A stretch of 5,853 nt of DNA from NCBI GenBank assembly GCA_023261465.1, contig JAHFOW010000132.1:2433-8285 (forward strand), in the 5' to 3' direction. The DNA is from Planctomycetota bacterium (GTDB lineage: Bacteria; Planctomycetota; Brocadiia; Brocadiales; Brocadiaceae). Position numbers and translations under genes: made by a program. Below, piece after piece: positions 1 through 5,779 of this stretch. The stretch's first letter is position 1. The number at the start of each line of letters is the position of its first letter. The notes below the pieces were generated by a model that saw only the letters and a program-made list of their open reading frames with translations, was not told the DNA's origin and did not search any database.

Positions 1-144
1 ACCACAGATTTTTACAAGCCGTTTAACGATTTGTTGCGCTTGTGGATTATTTTCATTGGGACCCTGTATGTAAAATGGCTTTCCATCCTTTCCAAACTGA
101 AATTCCTCTGAACACCCTTTTGGGTCAATGTCTCTCAAAATCAT
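1..144 (-). CDS. Unidentified protein, N-terminal fragment (runs off the left edge)
   Basis: An open frame begins with ATG at 144 and continues without a stop to base 1, giving 48 residues that start MILRDIDPKGCSEEFQFGKD and end near KRLVKICG. It begins 8 bases after the yajQ stop codon, with an AAGGG stretch just upstream of the ATG, so it is probably the next gene of the same transcript and may be translationally coupled to yajQ. The fragment is hydrophilic, has no signal peptide or membrane segment, and contains two cysteines (residues 11 and 47). I do not recognise the family, and too little is present to assign a function. The continuous frame, tight spacing and plausible ribosome binding site are the only support. 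Confidence 0.6.
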   Translation of the reverse strand, partial: MILRDIDPKGCSEEFQFGKDGKPFYIQGPNENNPQAQQIVKRLVKICG

Positions 145-152
145 TTTTGCCC

Positions 153-647
153 TTATTTATAATTTACAAATTGCATGGCAAATTCGTAATTCTGATCCTT
201 AATCGCCTTCATTATTCCCTGGAGGTCGTCAATTTTTTGTCCTTGCACACGAACCTTGTCCTCCTGAATTTGCGCCTGTATTTTGAGTTTTAAACCTTTA
301 ATAAATTTGACAAGTTCCTTGGCTTTTTCCATAGGTATGCCGGACTGGAAGGTAACAACCTGACGAATGGCGCCTCCTAATGCGCTTTCCGCCTTTCCGA
401 AATTCAGTGACTTTAAGGGAATCCCCCTTTTTTCTAACTTTTCTTTTAAAATATCGGATAAACTCTGCATCTTATACTCATCATCGGCAATGAGCGTGAT
501 CGAGTTATCGCTGTTTAACGTAATAGATGATTTGCTTCCTTTAAAGTCATATCTTACCGCAAGCTGTTTTTTCGCCTGGTCAACTGCATTATTCACTTCA
601 TGCATCTCCACCTTACATACAATATCAAACGAATGCATTTCAGCCAT
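153..647 (-). CDS. yajQ: YajQ family nucleotide-binding protein
   Basis: This 164-residue cytoplasmic protein matches the YajQ (DUF520) family in length and in its signature segments: SFDIVCKVE at residues 6-14, RYDFKGS at 32-38, and the C-terminal block at about 119-143 (LKLKIQAQIQEDKVRVQGQK, then DDLQ). Family members have two tandem ferredoxin-like folds and bind nucleotides or RNA; some Xanthomonas and Pseudomonas members bind cyclic di-GMP and act with transcription factors. Whether this one does so cannot be told. I chose the ATG at 647 because GAGGA (656-660, minus strand) lies 8 bases upstream. A TTG at 662 would add five residues but its codon overlaps that ribosome binding site, and the next ATG (638) is too far from it. 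A good promoter and a candidate operator lie upstream. The next gene starts 8 bases after the stop. Confidence 0.95.
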   Translation of the reverse strand: MAEMHSFDIVCKVEMHEVNNAVDQAKKQLAVRYDFKGSKSSITLNSDNSITLIADDEYKMQSLSDILKEKLEKRGIPLKSLNFGKAESALGGAIRQVVTFQSGIPMEKAKELVKFIKGLKLKIQAQIQEDKVRVQGQKIDDLQGIMKAIKDQNYEFAMQFVNYK

Positions 648-712
648 AGAAATATTCCTCAAAAAATCCTAATAACCCAAATTCCGTATTTCTTCTTCGC
701 GAAATCAAAAAA

Positions 713-735
713 ATAGTGATATATTAAATCACTAT
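713..735. promoter_or_regulatory. Dyad over the yajQ -10 and start site, possible operator
   Basis: ATAGTGAT (713-720) and ATCACTAT (728-735) form a perfect 8-bp inverted repeat around a 7-base centre. It covers the -10 box and predicted transcription start of the yajQ promoter, where a repressor would block initiation. The arms contain GTGA/TCAC, but the gap (9 bases between these cores) does not fit a CRP/FNR site. The regulator is unknown. AT-rich sequence raises the chance of coincidence. Confidence 0.35.
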
Positions 736-751
736 AATCAAAAAGTGTCAA
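723..751 (-). promoter_or_regulatory. Sigma70-type promoter for yajQ
   Basis: Read on the minus strand, a perfect -35 box TTGACA (746-751) is followed by a 17-bp spacer and a -10 box TTTAAT (723-728), five of six matches to consensus. The predicted start is near 716, about 70 bases upstream of the yajQ ATG. No second candidate of equal quality was seen on this strand. The call rests on sequence alone. Confidence 0.65.
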
Positions 752-826
752 ACAAGATTTATCTGTAAAATTGCACAAACAACTCTTCGGAAGGTAAAAC
801 AATAGATAAAAAATAATTTTTAAAAA

Positions 827-842
827 TGTGACGTACGTCACA
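827..842. promoter_or_regulatory. CRP/FNR-superfamily binding site (class II position)
   Basis: TGTGACGTACGTCACA is a perfect 16-bp palindrome and matches the CRP-type consensus TGTGA-N6-TCACA; HcpR and other members of the superfamily use similar sites. Its centre (834.5) lies 41.5 bases upstream of the start predicted from the TATAAT at 863-868, which is the classic class II activation position. There the protein replaces a weak -35 box. The site most likely activates the downstream caspase-like gene. It is about 118 bases upstream of the predicted yajQ start, so an effect on that gene is less likely. Confidence 0.75.
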
Positions 843-862
843 GACATATATAAAATATTTGA

Positions 863-868
863 TATAAT
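863..868 (+). promoter_or_regulatory. Promoter -10 box for the caspase-like gene
   Basis: TATAAT is a perfect -10 hexamer. At 17-bp spacing the -35 position (840-845, ACAGAC) is poor and is partly covered by the CRP/FNR-type palindrome, as expected for an activator-dependent promoter. The predicted start is about 876, leaving a leader of about 60 bases. A second candidate, TTGATA (871-876) with TACTAT (895-900) and an 18-bp spacer, lies just downstream and could be used instead or as well. Confidence 0.6.
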
Positions 869-922
869 GTTTGATAATTAACACATCATTATTGTACTAT
901 CCCGGTATCATAACTTTATATT

Positions 923-928
923 GGAGGG
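923..928 (+). promoter_or_regulatory. Ribosome binding site of the caspase-like gene
   Basis: GGAGGG ends seven bases before the ATG at 936 (eight if counted from the GGAGG core). It is a strong Shine-Dalgarno match. It fixes the start, and the encoded protein then begins directly with a signal peptide. Confidence 0.8.
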
Positions 929-935
929 TTAAGGT

Positions 936-3083
936 ATGTGTCTGTTAAATTTAAAAATTTTGAAATATTTCGTGCCTTTTTTATTTTCATTCTTTCTGTC
1001 TTACACCTTTGCACAGGAAACAGAATCTCCCCCCGTTGCCAAAATAATAAAGATTTCGGGGAAGGTCTGGCTTTCCAGGGGAGATAAAAAAGAAGCTTTG
1101 ATAAATCCTGTAGAGTTGAAGAAAGGCGATATACTTGAAGTTGAAGACAGATCGGGTTTAACGATTGTCTACTTCGATGGCGGCATGCAAGAAGAATGTA
1201 AACCAAAGTCAACTCTTGAGGTCGGCGCAGACAAAAGCATCGTACGGCATGGAGTTGTCATGCCTGTAAAGGGAACATCAGGGAAAAAAATTATCCTGGA
1301 CAAAAAAAATACTCATCCACCCCATGGTGATATTGCCCATGCCGGCGGTCAGTTTATCCGTGGTATTTTACCGCCCAAACAGTATTTTGAAGACGCTCAC
1401 ATCCGGCGTTACGCTGTTGTGATCGGTATTTCTCAGTACAATGACCCAAAAATACCGGATCTGAAATATGCAGATGTAGACGCCCAGGCGTTTTATGATT
1501 TTGTTACCAGCCCCATTGGCGGAAACTTTGAGAAAGAAAATGTATTGCTTTTAAAAAACGAACAGGCAACCCTGAAAAATGTGAAATTAGCCATTACGGA
1601 TTTTCTCAAAAAAGCTATCGATACAGACTTTGTTGTTATTTTTATGGCATGTCACGGCGAACCAGAGCCTGACCGGCCTAACAACCTTTATTTACTCATG
1701 CATGACACCGAACTTGACAGCCTTCCGGCAACGGCATATCATATGGAAAACGTCAATACCGATATGAAACGCTACATATCAGCCAAAAGACTTATTTTTA
1801 TCGCAGACGCGTGCCACAGCGCCGGTATAACAGAAGGCACTGTAAGTACACGAGGGTTTTCAAATTCCATCAACGTGGCAATTTCCACCCTTAAGGCAAC
1901 CCGCGAAGGATGGGGTGTCGTAAGTGCAAGCCGGGCTGGTGAAATCTCCTTAGAGTCCGGCCAATGGGGAGGCGGACATGGGGTATTCACTCACTTTTTA
2001 TTAGAAGGATTGTCGGGAAAGGCAGATTTGGAAGGAAACAAAAATGGTATCGTAACCATTGCAGAGGCATTTGATTACGTTGAAGAAAAAGTAAAAAGAG
2101 CTACCAGGAATGCACAACATCCCGATATTGCAGGAAATTTTGACAACAACCTGCCCCTCGGTTTTCCCGGAGTAGATACTTCCGTGGGTGAAAAAGAGTC
2201 AACAACTTCAGAACTTCGCTACGGAGTATTGCAAGTCACTACCTCACCCGAAGGAGCGCTCATTTATGTAAATGGTACTGAGACAGGAAGAACACCTTTA
2301 AACCTCAAACTGATCAGTGGCACATATCCAGTATCAATACAAAAGACAAACTATGCTGACATAAAAGACAGTATTTTTGTCAATCCTGATGAAAAAACCG
2401 ACGTCTATTACAACCTCACGGGAAGTGAAATACGCGAGGTTACAAAGCCTAAAGAAATAACATCAAAGGGGACTCAACTGGAATACATCGATCCTGCAAA
2501 TGCGCCGGAAGACAAACAGAAAACAAAGGATAATATCGATGCCCTTATTAAAGATCTGGAAACGATGGCAAAGGAGCAATCAAAGGAAGGAAAGCCTGCA
2601 ATTGCTCAAAAACCAAAAGAAATGAAACCTGATACGACTGAAGCATCCCGTGCCATACCTGTATCAATAAAGGAATTTACTGCCAGGATGGGGATATTAT
2701 CAAATAAACGGGAGATGGAACGGTTAAGACATTTCATTATCGATGCCCTGCTGGGTCAAAATGGATTTAATGTAGTCGAGAGAGATTTGGAATTTCAGGA
2801 GGAACTATTAAGAGAACAAAGGCTCGGCGGTTCTATTCTTGCCGACGAGTTATACAGAATTGAACTGGGAAAGATACAGGGTGCCGCATTCCTCTGTTTT
2901 GGCGGGGTATCTCAGGGAGATACATCCGGCAGCTTTATCCTGAGAATGGAGATTGTCAATACTGCAACCACCCTCATCGATACGCTTGAACATACTTTTA
3001 AGAGCGAGGACAACCTCAAAAGTGTCGCCAGCGATGTTGCCACAAAAATCAGGGAAAAGATAACGGCAAAACGGAAATTGTAA
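936..3083 (+). CDS. Exported caspase-like protein (FecR-like, C14 caspase, PEGA, CsgG-like domains)
   Basis: This 715-residue protein has an N-terminal Sec signal peptide, with cleavage likely after TFA at residue 26, so it should act in the periplasm or outside the cell. Residues 34-100 resemble a FecR-type beta domain (KISGKVWLSRGD, then LKKGDILEVEDRSGL). Residues 158-410 form a caspase-fold peptidase starting YAVVIGISQYND, with the catalytic dyad visible as His240 in MACHGE and Cys293 in DACHSAG. The Asp two before Cys is the metacaspase-type form, which usually goes with cleavage after Arg or Lys (inference). Residues 366-377 look like an EF-hand loop. A PEGA domain (429-495, TSPEGALIYVNGTETGRTPL) is followed by a charged, probably disordered linker (497-570) and a CsgG/LpoB-like domain (572-715, FNVVERD, LLREQRL, IELGKIQGA). 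The same C-terminal fold recurs in the lipoprotein encoded 108 bases downstream. Its substrate is unknown; the dyad is intact, so activity is likely. Domain calls are by eye. Confidence 0.9.
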   Translation: MCLLNLKILKYFVPFLFSFFLSYTFAQETESPPVAKIIKISGKVWLSRGDKKEALINPVELKKGDILEVEDRSGLTIVYFDGGMQEECKPKSTLEVGADKSIVRHGVVMPVKGTSGKKIILDKKNTHPPHGDIAHAGGQFIRGILPPKQYFEDAHIRRYAVVIGISQYNDPKIPDLKYADVDAQAFYDFVTSPIGGNFEKENVLLLKNEQATLKNVKLAITDFLKKAIDTDFVVIFMACHGEPEPDRPNNLYLLMHDTELDSLPATAYHMENVNTDMKRYISAKRLIFIADACHSAGITEGTVSTRGFSNSINVAISTLKATREGWGVVSASRAGEISLESGQWGGGHGVFTHFLLEGLSGKADLEGNKNGIVTIAEAFDYVEEKVKRATRNAQHPDIAGNFDNNLPLGFPGVDTSVGEKESTTSELRYGVLQVTTSPEGALIYVNGTETGRTPLNLKLISGTYPVSIQKTNYADIKDSIFVNPDEKTDVYYNLTGSEIREVTKPKEITSKGTQLEYIDPANAPEDKQKTKDNIDALIKDLETMAKEQSKEGKPAIAQKPKEMKPDTTEASRAIPVSIKEFTARMGILSNKREMERLRHFIIDALLGQNGFNVVERDLEFQEELLREQRLGGSILADELYRIELGKIQGAAFLCFGGVSQGDTSGSFILRMEIVNTATTLIDTLEHTFKSEDNLKSVASDVATKIREKITAKRKL

Positions 3084-3117
3084 AAATATGGCACAATTAT
3101 TCACCGCCGCATAAACA

Positions 3118-3159
3118 TGAATCTGCAGAGACAAGGCAGTGCCTTGTCCCTGCATTTCA
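3118..3159. repeat. Imperfect 42-bp palindrome between the two large genes
   Basis: The arms GCAGAGACAAGGCA (3125-3138) and TGCCTTGTCCCTGC (3140-3153) pair over 14 bp with one mismatch around a single central base. The T/A pair and TGAA/TTCA ends extend the symmetry to 3118-3159 with a small bulge. As RNA it gives a long hairpin in the leader of the lipoprotein gene. It has no T-run after it, so it is not a standard terminator. It could be an RNA-processing or stabilising hairpin or an interspersed palindromic repeat. Its ends resemble those of the palindrome at 5456-5483. Confidence 0.75.
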
Positions 3160-3173
3160 ACGGGTAATTTGAA

Positions 3174-3179
3174 AAGGAG
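3174..3179 (+). promoter_or_regulatory. Ribosome binding site of the lipoprotein gene
   Basis: AAGGAG is 12 bases upstream of the ATG at 3192, a rather long spacing. It supports this ATG over the in-frame ATG at 3219, which has only a weak AAGAAG ahead of it. Both starts keep the lipoprotein signal intact. Confidence 0.6.
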
Positions 3180-3191
3180 TAGTGGGATCAA

Positions 3192-5378
3192 ATGAATAAT
3201 AAGTCTTCAAAGAAGAAAATGAAATACGTCATAATAGCCTTCTGTATACTGGTTTTGGCAGGCTGTGCAACGACGGTTTCTCAAATAGGCGTGGACAACT
3301 GGCGTGACTATTATAAACCAGGCAGCACAAAAGAAGAAATTACTAAAAACTTTAACCTCTACCGCGGCAAATGGTGGAACTATTACATCCGCGGGCGATG
3401 GTATGCAGATGGCAGTTATTGGGATGAGGCCGTACAGGATTTCAAAAAGGCTGTCAGTTTCCGGAGCGCCGACCAGCGTTCAGCAAGGAGTTATGGTCTT
3501 CATTTCCTGGAATATTTCGCTCATCGGGAATTGGGTGTTGTATACTACCATCAGGAAAAATACGAAGAGGCAAAACAGGAACTGGTGGCATCGCTCTCCA
3601 CGGCCGATTCCGCACGGGCAAAATTTTATTTAAATAAAGTCAACGAGGCAATCCTCAAAACAAAGAAGGCAGAGACAGAACCGCCTCAGATCAAAATCTC
3701 TTCTCATGCACAGGGAGAAATCCTTAATACGCCGACCATAAAAATAAGTGGTATCGCTTCAGGTGAAGGCTATGTAAACAATATCAACGTTCAGGGAAAA
3801 AGACTCTTTATCGAGCTTGCCGAAAAAGACCTGGCATTCGGTCAGGATGTCTCACTTTCAGACGGTGATAATGAAATAATCCTTGAGGCGACAGACCTGT
3901 TGGGAAAAAGCGCTCAGCGAAAACTCAGTATCACCCTCGATATGCACCCACCGGCTATCTATCTGGATGACGTTCAGGTGCACCAGAAAGACGGTAAACA
4001 AATAGCCACGGTGAAGGGAACGGTCGTGGACAACTGTTGTTTAAAATACATTTATATCAATGACAAGGAAATACACCTCGAATCAAACAGTGAAATGAAA
4101 TTCGATGAAGATATTGTTATAAACGGCGAAAAGAAGATTTCCGTCAGGGCGGCTGATGTTGCAGGAAATGAAACACGGGGCACGCAGCCGCTTGACGTAA
4201 AGGCTACCTTGTGGCCACTTGATATACTTAATCATTCGAAATATGCTAGTCAGCATGCTGCACAATCAATACGTGTTGCCTCAGACAGGCTTGATAAAAC
4301 AGGGATAAGGACACTTCTTGCTTCACAGGAGAAAAATGCGTCCCAACCAGTATCCGGAACATCTTCTCCACACCATGTCGGGAAAAAGCACGGAAAAGAC
4401 AAGGTGTCTCAGGATACCCAGGTTGACAAAGTCCCGCCGGTGTTACACACAGATTTAAAGCCGGCGATTGTCTATAATCAAAACCTCTTTATAAATATAG
4501 AGGCGCATGACGACACCGGCATTGCAAAGATATTTGTAAACCAAACACCCCTTGATATCCGCCAGGGGAAACATGTCTTTATCAATCACTTGTTAACGCT
4601 CAGCGAAGGCGGGAACAGCATAAACATAAAGGCAATTGATACACACGGAAATGAAACCCTGTTACCACCGGTGAAGATTACCCGGAAAACCTTTGAATTC
4701 CTTGAAACAGAAGCGCGGTATACGGTTGCATTGTTACCGCTCAGAATTATTTCTGAGAATGGCGTGCCTTCTGAAACGATTTACTCGCTCTTGCTCAAAG
4801 CATTCGACGAAGAACCGAGGAGATTTAACTTTGTGGAGCGGGATAAGGCAAAACTGGAAGAAATCCTCCGGGAACAAAAATTCAGCAATACAGACCTTGC
4901 CGCGCCGGAAACTGCTATCAGGATCGGGAAAATCCACGCTGCCGAGTGCATGCTTTTCGGCTCAGTTGAAGAGGATTCAAAAGGTATCGACCTCACCCTG
5001 CGGCTTGTCGATACAGAGACAACGCAGGTGCTTGCTAATGTCGATGTGTATGACGAAGACAAGAGCGTCAAAAATCTTGAATGGCTTACCTACGGTTTAT
5101 CACTCAAGATGAGGCAAAAATTCCCTATAGTGCAGGGAATCGTCATACACACATCGCCGAAGGGGTTCCACTTTGATGCCGGAGCCACCAGTAATGTCGG
5201 TATTGGCATGAAGTTATTGCTTTTCCGTGAAATCAGGGAGGGCAATCTTTCAATAAAAGAACCATTAAGCACCATAGCCAGAGTTACCCAGGTACAGCCC
5301 AATTCCTCCTTTGCTAAAATTATAAGCGCGAAAGACGCTGAGAAGGTGGAAAAGAAAGACCTGGTAATATCGAAATAA
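3192..5378 (+). CDS. Lipoprotein with TPR-like, Ig-like, CsgG-like and FlgT-like C-terminal regions
   Basis: This 728-residue protein has a basic N-terminus, a hydrophobic segment and the lipobox LAGC with Cys25 as lipidation site. No Asp follows the Cys, so it is probably sent to the outer membrane. Residues 70-152 contain two TPR-like helical pairs (DEAVQDFKKAVSF; YHQEKYEEAKQELVASL). Three Ig-like modules follow at about 163-250, 253-338 and 413-497; each ends in a similar strand, DNEIILEATDLLGKS, EKKISVRAADVAGNET and GNSINIKAIDTHGNET. A low-complexity linker (about 340-412) separates the second and third. Residues 508-640 form a CsgG-like domain (YTVALLPLRI, FNFVERD, ILREQKF, RIGKIHAA), related to the end of the upstream caspase-like protein. 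The last 80 or so residues resemble the C-terminal domain of FlgT. It looks non-enzymatic, a scaffold or partner for the caspase-like protein. Its role is unknown. It probably shares the upstream promoter, since no good one was seen in the 108-base gap. Confidence 0.9.
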   Translation: MNNKSSKKKMKYVIIAFCILVLAGCATTVSQIGVDNWRDYYKPGSTKEEITKNFNLYRGKWWNYYIRGRWYADGSYWDEAVQDFKKAVSFRSADQRSARSYGLHFLEYFAHRELGVVYYHQEKYEEAKQELVASLSTADSARAKFYLNKVNEAILKTKKAETEPPQIKISSHAQGEILNTPTIKISGIASGEGYVNNINVQGKRLFIELAEKDLAFGQDVSLSDGDNEIILEATDLLGKSAQRKLSITLDMHPPAIYLDDVQVHQKDGKQIATVKGTVVDNCCLKYIYINDKEIHLESNSEMKFDEDIVINGEKKISVRAADVAGNETRGTQPLDVKATLWPLDILNHSKYASQHAAQSIRVASDRLDKTGIRTLLASQEKNASQPVSGTSSPHHVGKKHGKDKVSQDTQVDKVPPVLHTDLKPAIVYNQNLFINIEAHDDTGIAKIFVNQTPLDIRQGKHVFINHLLTLSEGGNSINIKAIDTHGNETLLPPVKITRKTFEFLETEARYTVALLPLRIISENGVPSETIYSLLLKAFDEEPRRFNFVERDKAKLEEILREQKFSNTDLAAPETAIRIGKIHAAECMLFGSVEEDSKGIDLTLRLVDTETTQVLANVDVYDEDKSVKNLEWLTYGLSLKMRQKFPIVQGIVIHTSPKGFHFDAGATSNVGIGMKLLLFREIREGNLSIKEPLSTIARVTQVQPNSSFAKIISAKDAEKVEKKDLVISK

Positions 5379-5390
5379 GACTAAAATCAA

Positions 5391-5431
5391 AATTAAATTC
5401 TGGGGCAAAGGGCACGCGTGTTAATTTAATT
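5391..5431 (+). other. AT-only inverted repeat after the lipoprotein gene, possible weak transcription end
   Basis: AATTAAATT (5391-5399) and AATTTAATT (5423-5431) are perfect inverted repeats around a 23-base loop, with a run of five T at 5434-5438. An AT-only stem and long loop make a poor intrinsic terminator. It is the only terminator-like structure found after the stop at 5378. The loop also holds the 8-bp palindrome CACGCGTG (5413-5420). Confidence 0.2.
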
Positions 5432-5455
5432 GGTTTTTGGGGTGGTATGGACTCT

Positions 5456-5480
5456 AGAGACGCCCCGCCTGACCGTCTCT
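5456..5480 (+). repeat. Palindromic hairpin directly upstream of the intron insertion point
   Basis: AGAGACG (5456-5462) and CGTCTCT (5474-5480) form a perfect 7-bp stem with an 11-base loop. With the adjoining GCA it resembles the outer ends of the palindrome at 3118-3159, which also shows AGAGAC on the left and GTCCCTGCA on the right, so the two may belong to one repeat family with different centres. The right arm overlaps the proposed IBS2. Confidence 0.55.
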
Positions 5481-5491
5481 GCAATTTGTCC
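5477..5491 (+). other. Intron target site: IBS2 and IBS1 in the 5' exon
   Basis: CTCTGCAA (5477-5484, positions -15 to -8 from the splice site) is the exact complement of TTGCAGAG at 5638-5645. TTGTCC (5486-5491, positions -6 to -1) is the exact complement of GGACAA at 5761-5766. One unpaired base separates them. This is the standard layout of IBS2 and IBS1 for group IIA and IIB introns. Confidence 0.75.
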
Positions 5492-5546
5492 GTGCCATCT
5501 TACAAACTATAACAGCTTAAAACCTTGTGGGTACGGGCGGAGTCAA

Positions 5547-5569
5547 CTGTCCCCCGCTGGCGGGGGCAG
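5547..5569 (+). repeat. GC-rich hairpin inside the intron
   Basis: CCCCCG (5551-5556) and CGGGGG (5561-5566) pair around a CTGG loop. CTG (5547-5549) and CAG (5567-5569) extend the stem past a single T bulge. It is much richer in GC than its surroundings. Similar short C-rich palindromes occur as dispersed intergenic repeats in many bacteria (recalled, not searched), so it may be a domain I stem or an inserted repeat. Confidence 0.6.
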
Positions 5570-5637
5570 GGGGTGGAAACTGGAAGGCCAAACACAACTG
5601 ACAATTACTCTCTGAGCTCAAGCAAGAAGGTGAAGTG

Positions 5638-5645
5638 TTGCAGAG
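5638..5645 (+). other. Candidate EBS2 of the group II intron
   Basis: TTGCAGAG pairs exactly with CTCTGCAA at 5477-5484 in the 5' exon. The base before it (G5637) could add a G-T wobble with T5485. Confidence 0.65.
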
Positions 5646-5716
5646 TACAAACGGTGATAAGTACATGGAGTAAACGGATGGTAGGCACAATTGGAGAAGT
5701 CCTGTCAGCTGGTAGA

Positions 5717-5736
5717 CTGGAGGCGTTAGCCTCCAG
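5717..5736 (+). other. Perfect 8-bp hairpin in intron domain I
   Basis: CTGGAGGC (5717-5724) and GCCTCCAG (5729-5736) form a perfect stem closed by a GTTA loop. It lies 16 bases upstream of the EBS1 hairpin and fits the expectation of consecutive stems in domain I. A terminator is unlikely, since no T-run follows. Confidence 0.7.
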
Positions 5737-5752
5737 CCCCCATTCGTAGCCA

Positions 5753-5779
5753 GATACATTGGACAACTATCACTGTATC
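5753..5779 (+). other. EBS1 hairpin (EBS1 GGACAA at 5761-5766)
   Basis: GATACA (5753-5758) and TGTATC (5774-5779) form a 6-bp stem whose 15-base loop presents GGACAA. This complements TTGTCC, the last six bases before the proposed 5' splice site. Presentation of EBS1 in a terminal loop is the normal group II arrangement. Confidence 0.68.

Noticed and set aside
696..703. 8-bp palindrome TTCGCGAA in the yajQ leader
   Set aside because: It is too short to stand out on its own and has no spacing relation to the promoter boxes.
659..847. 62-residue open frame on the minus strand upstream of yajQ
   Set aside because: It covers the yajQ promoter, the dyad and the CRP/FNR-type site, has an AT-driven composition (many Phe, Tyr, Ile, Lys) and no clear ribosome binding site.
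3118..3159. Palindrome as a terminator separating the two large genes
   Set aside because: The right arm is followed by mixed sequence with only three T in a row, and no separate promoter for the lipoprotein gene was found.
2850..3191. 113-residue minus-strand frame across the end of the caspase-like gene and the gap
   Set aside because: It is antisense to the conserved CsgG-like domain and to the palindrome, with no promoter or ribosome binding site seen.
4693..5112. 139-residue open frame in another frame within the lipoprotein gene
   Set aside because: It lies wholly inside a gene with clear domain motifs; its product is rich in Arg, Ser and Lys with no recognisable fold, as expected of a shadow frame.
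5717..5736. Perfect hairpin as an intrinsic terminator
   Set aside because: No T-run follows (CCCCCATTCG comes next), and it sits between the proposed EBS2 and EBS1, where a domain I stem is expected.
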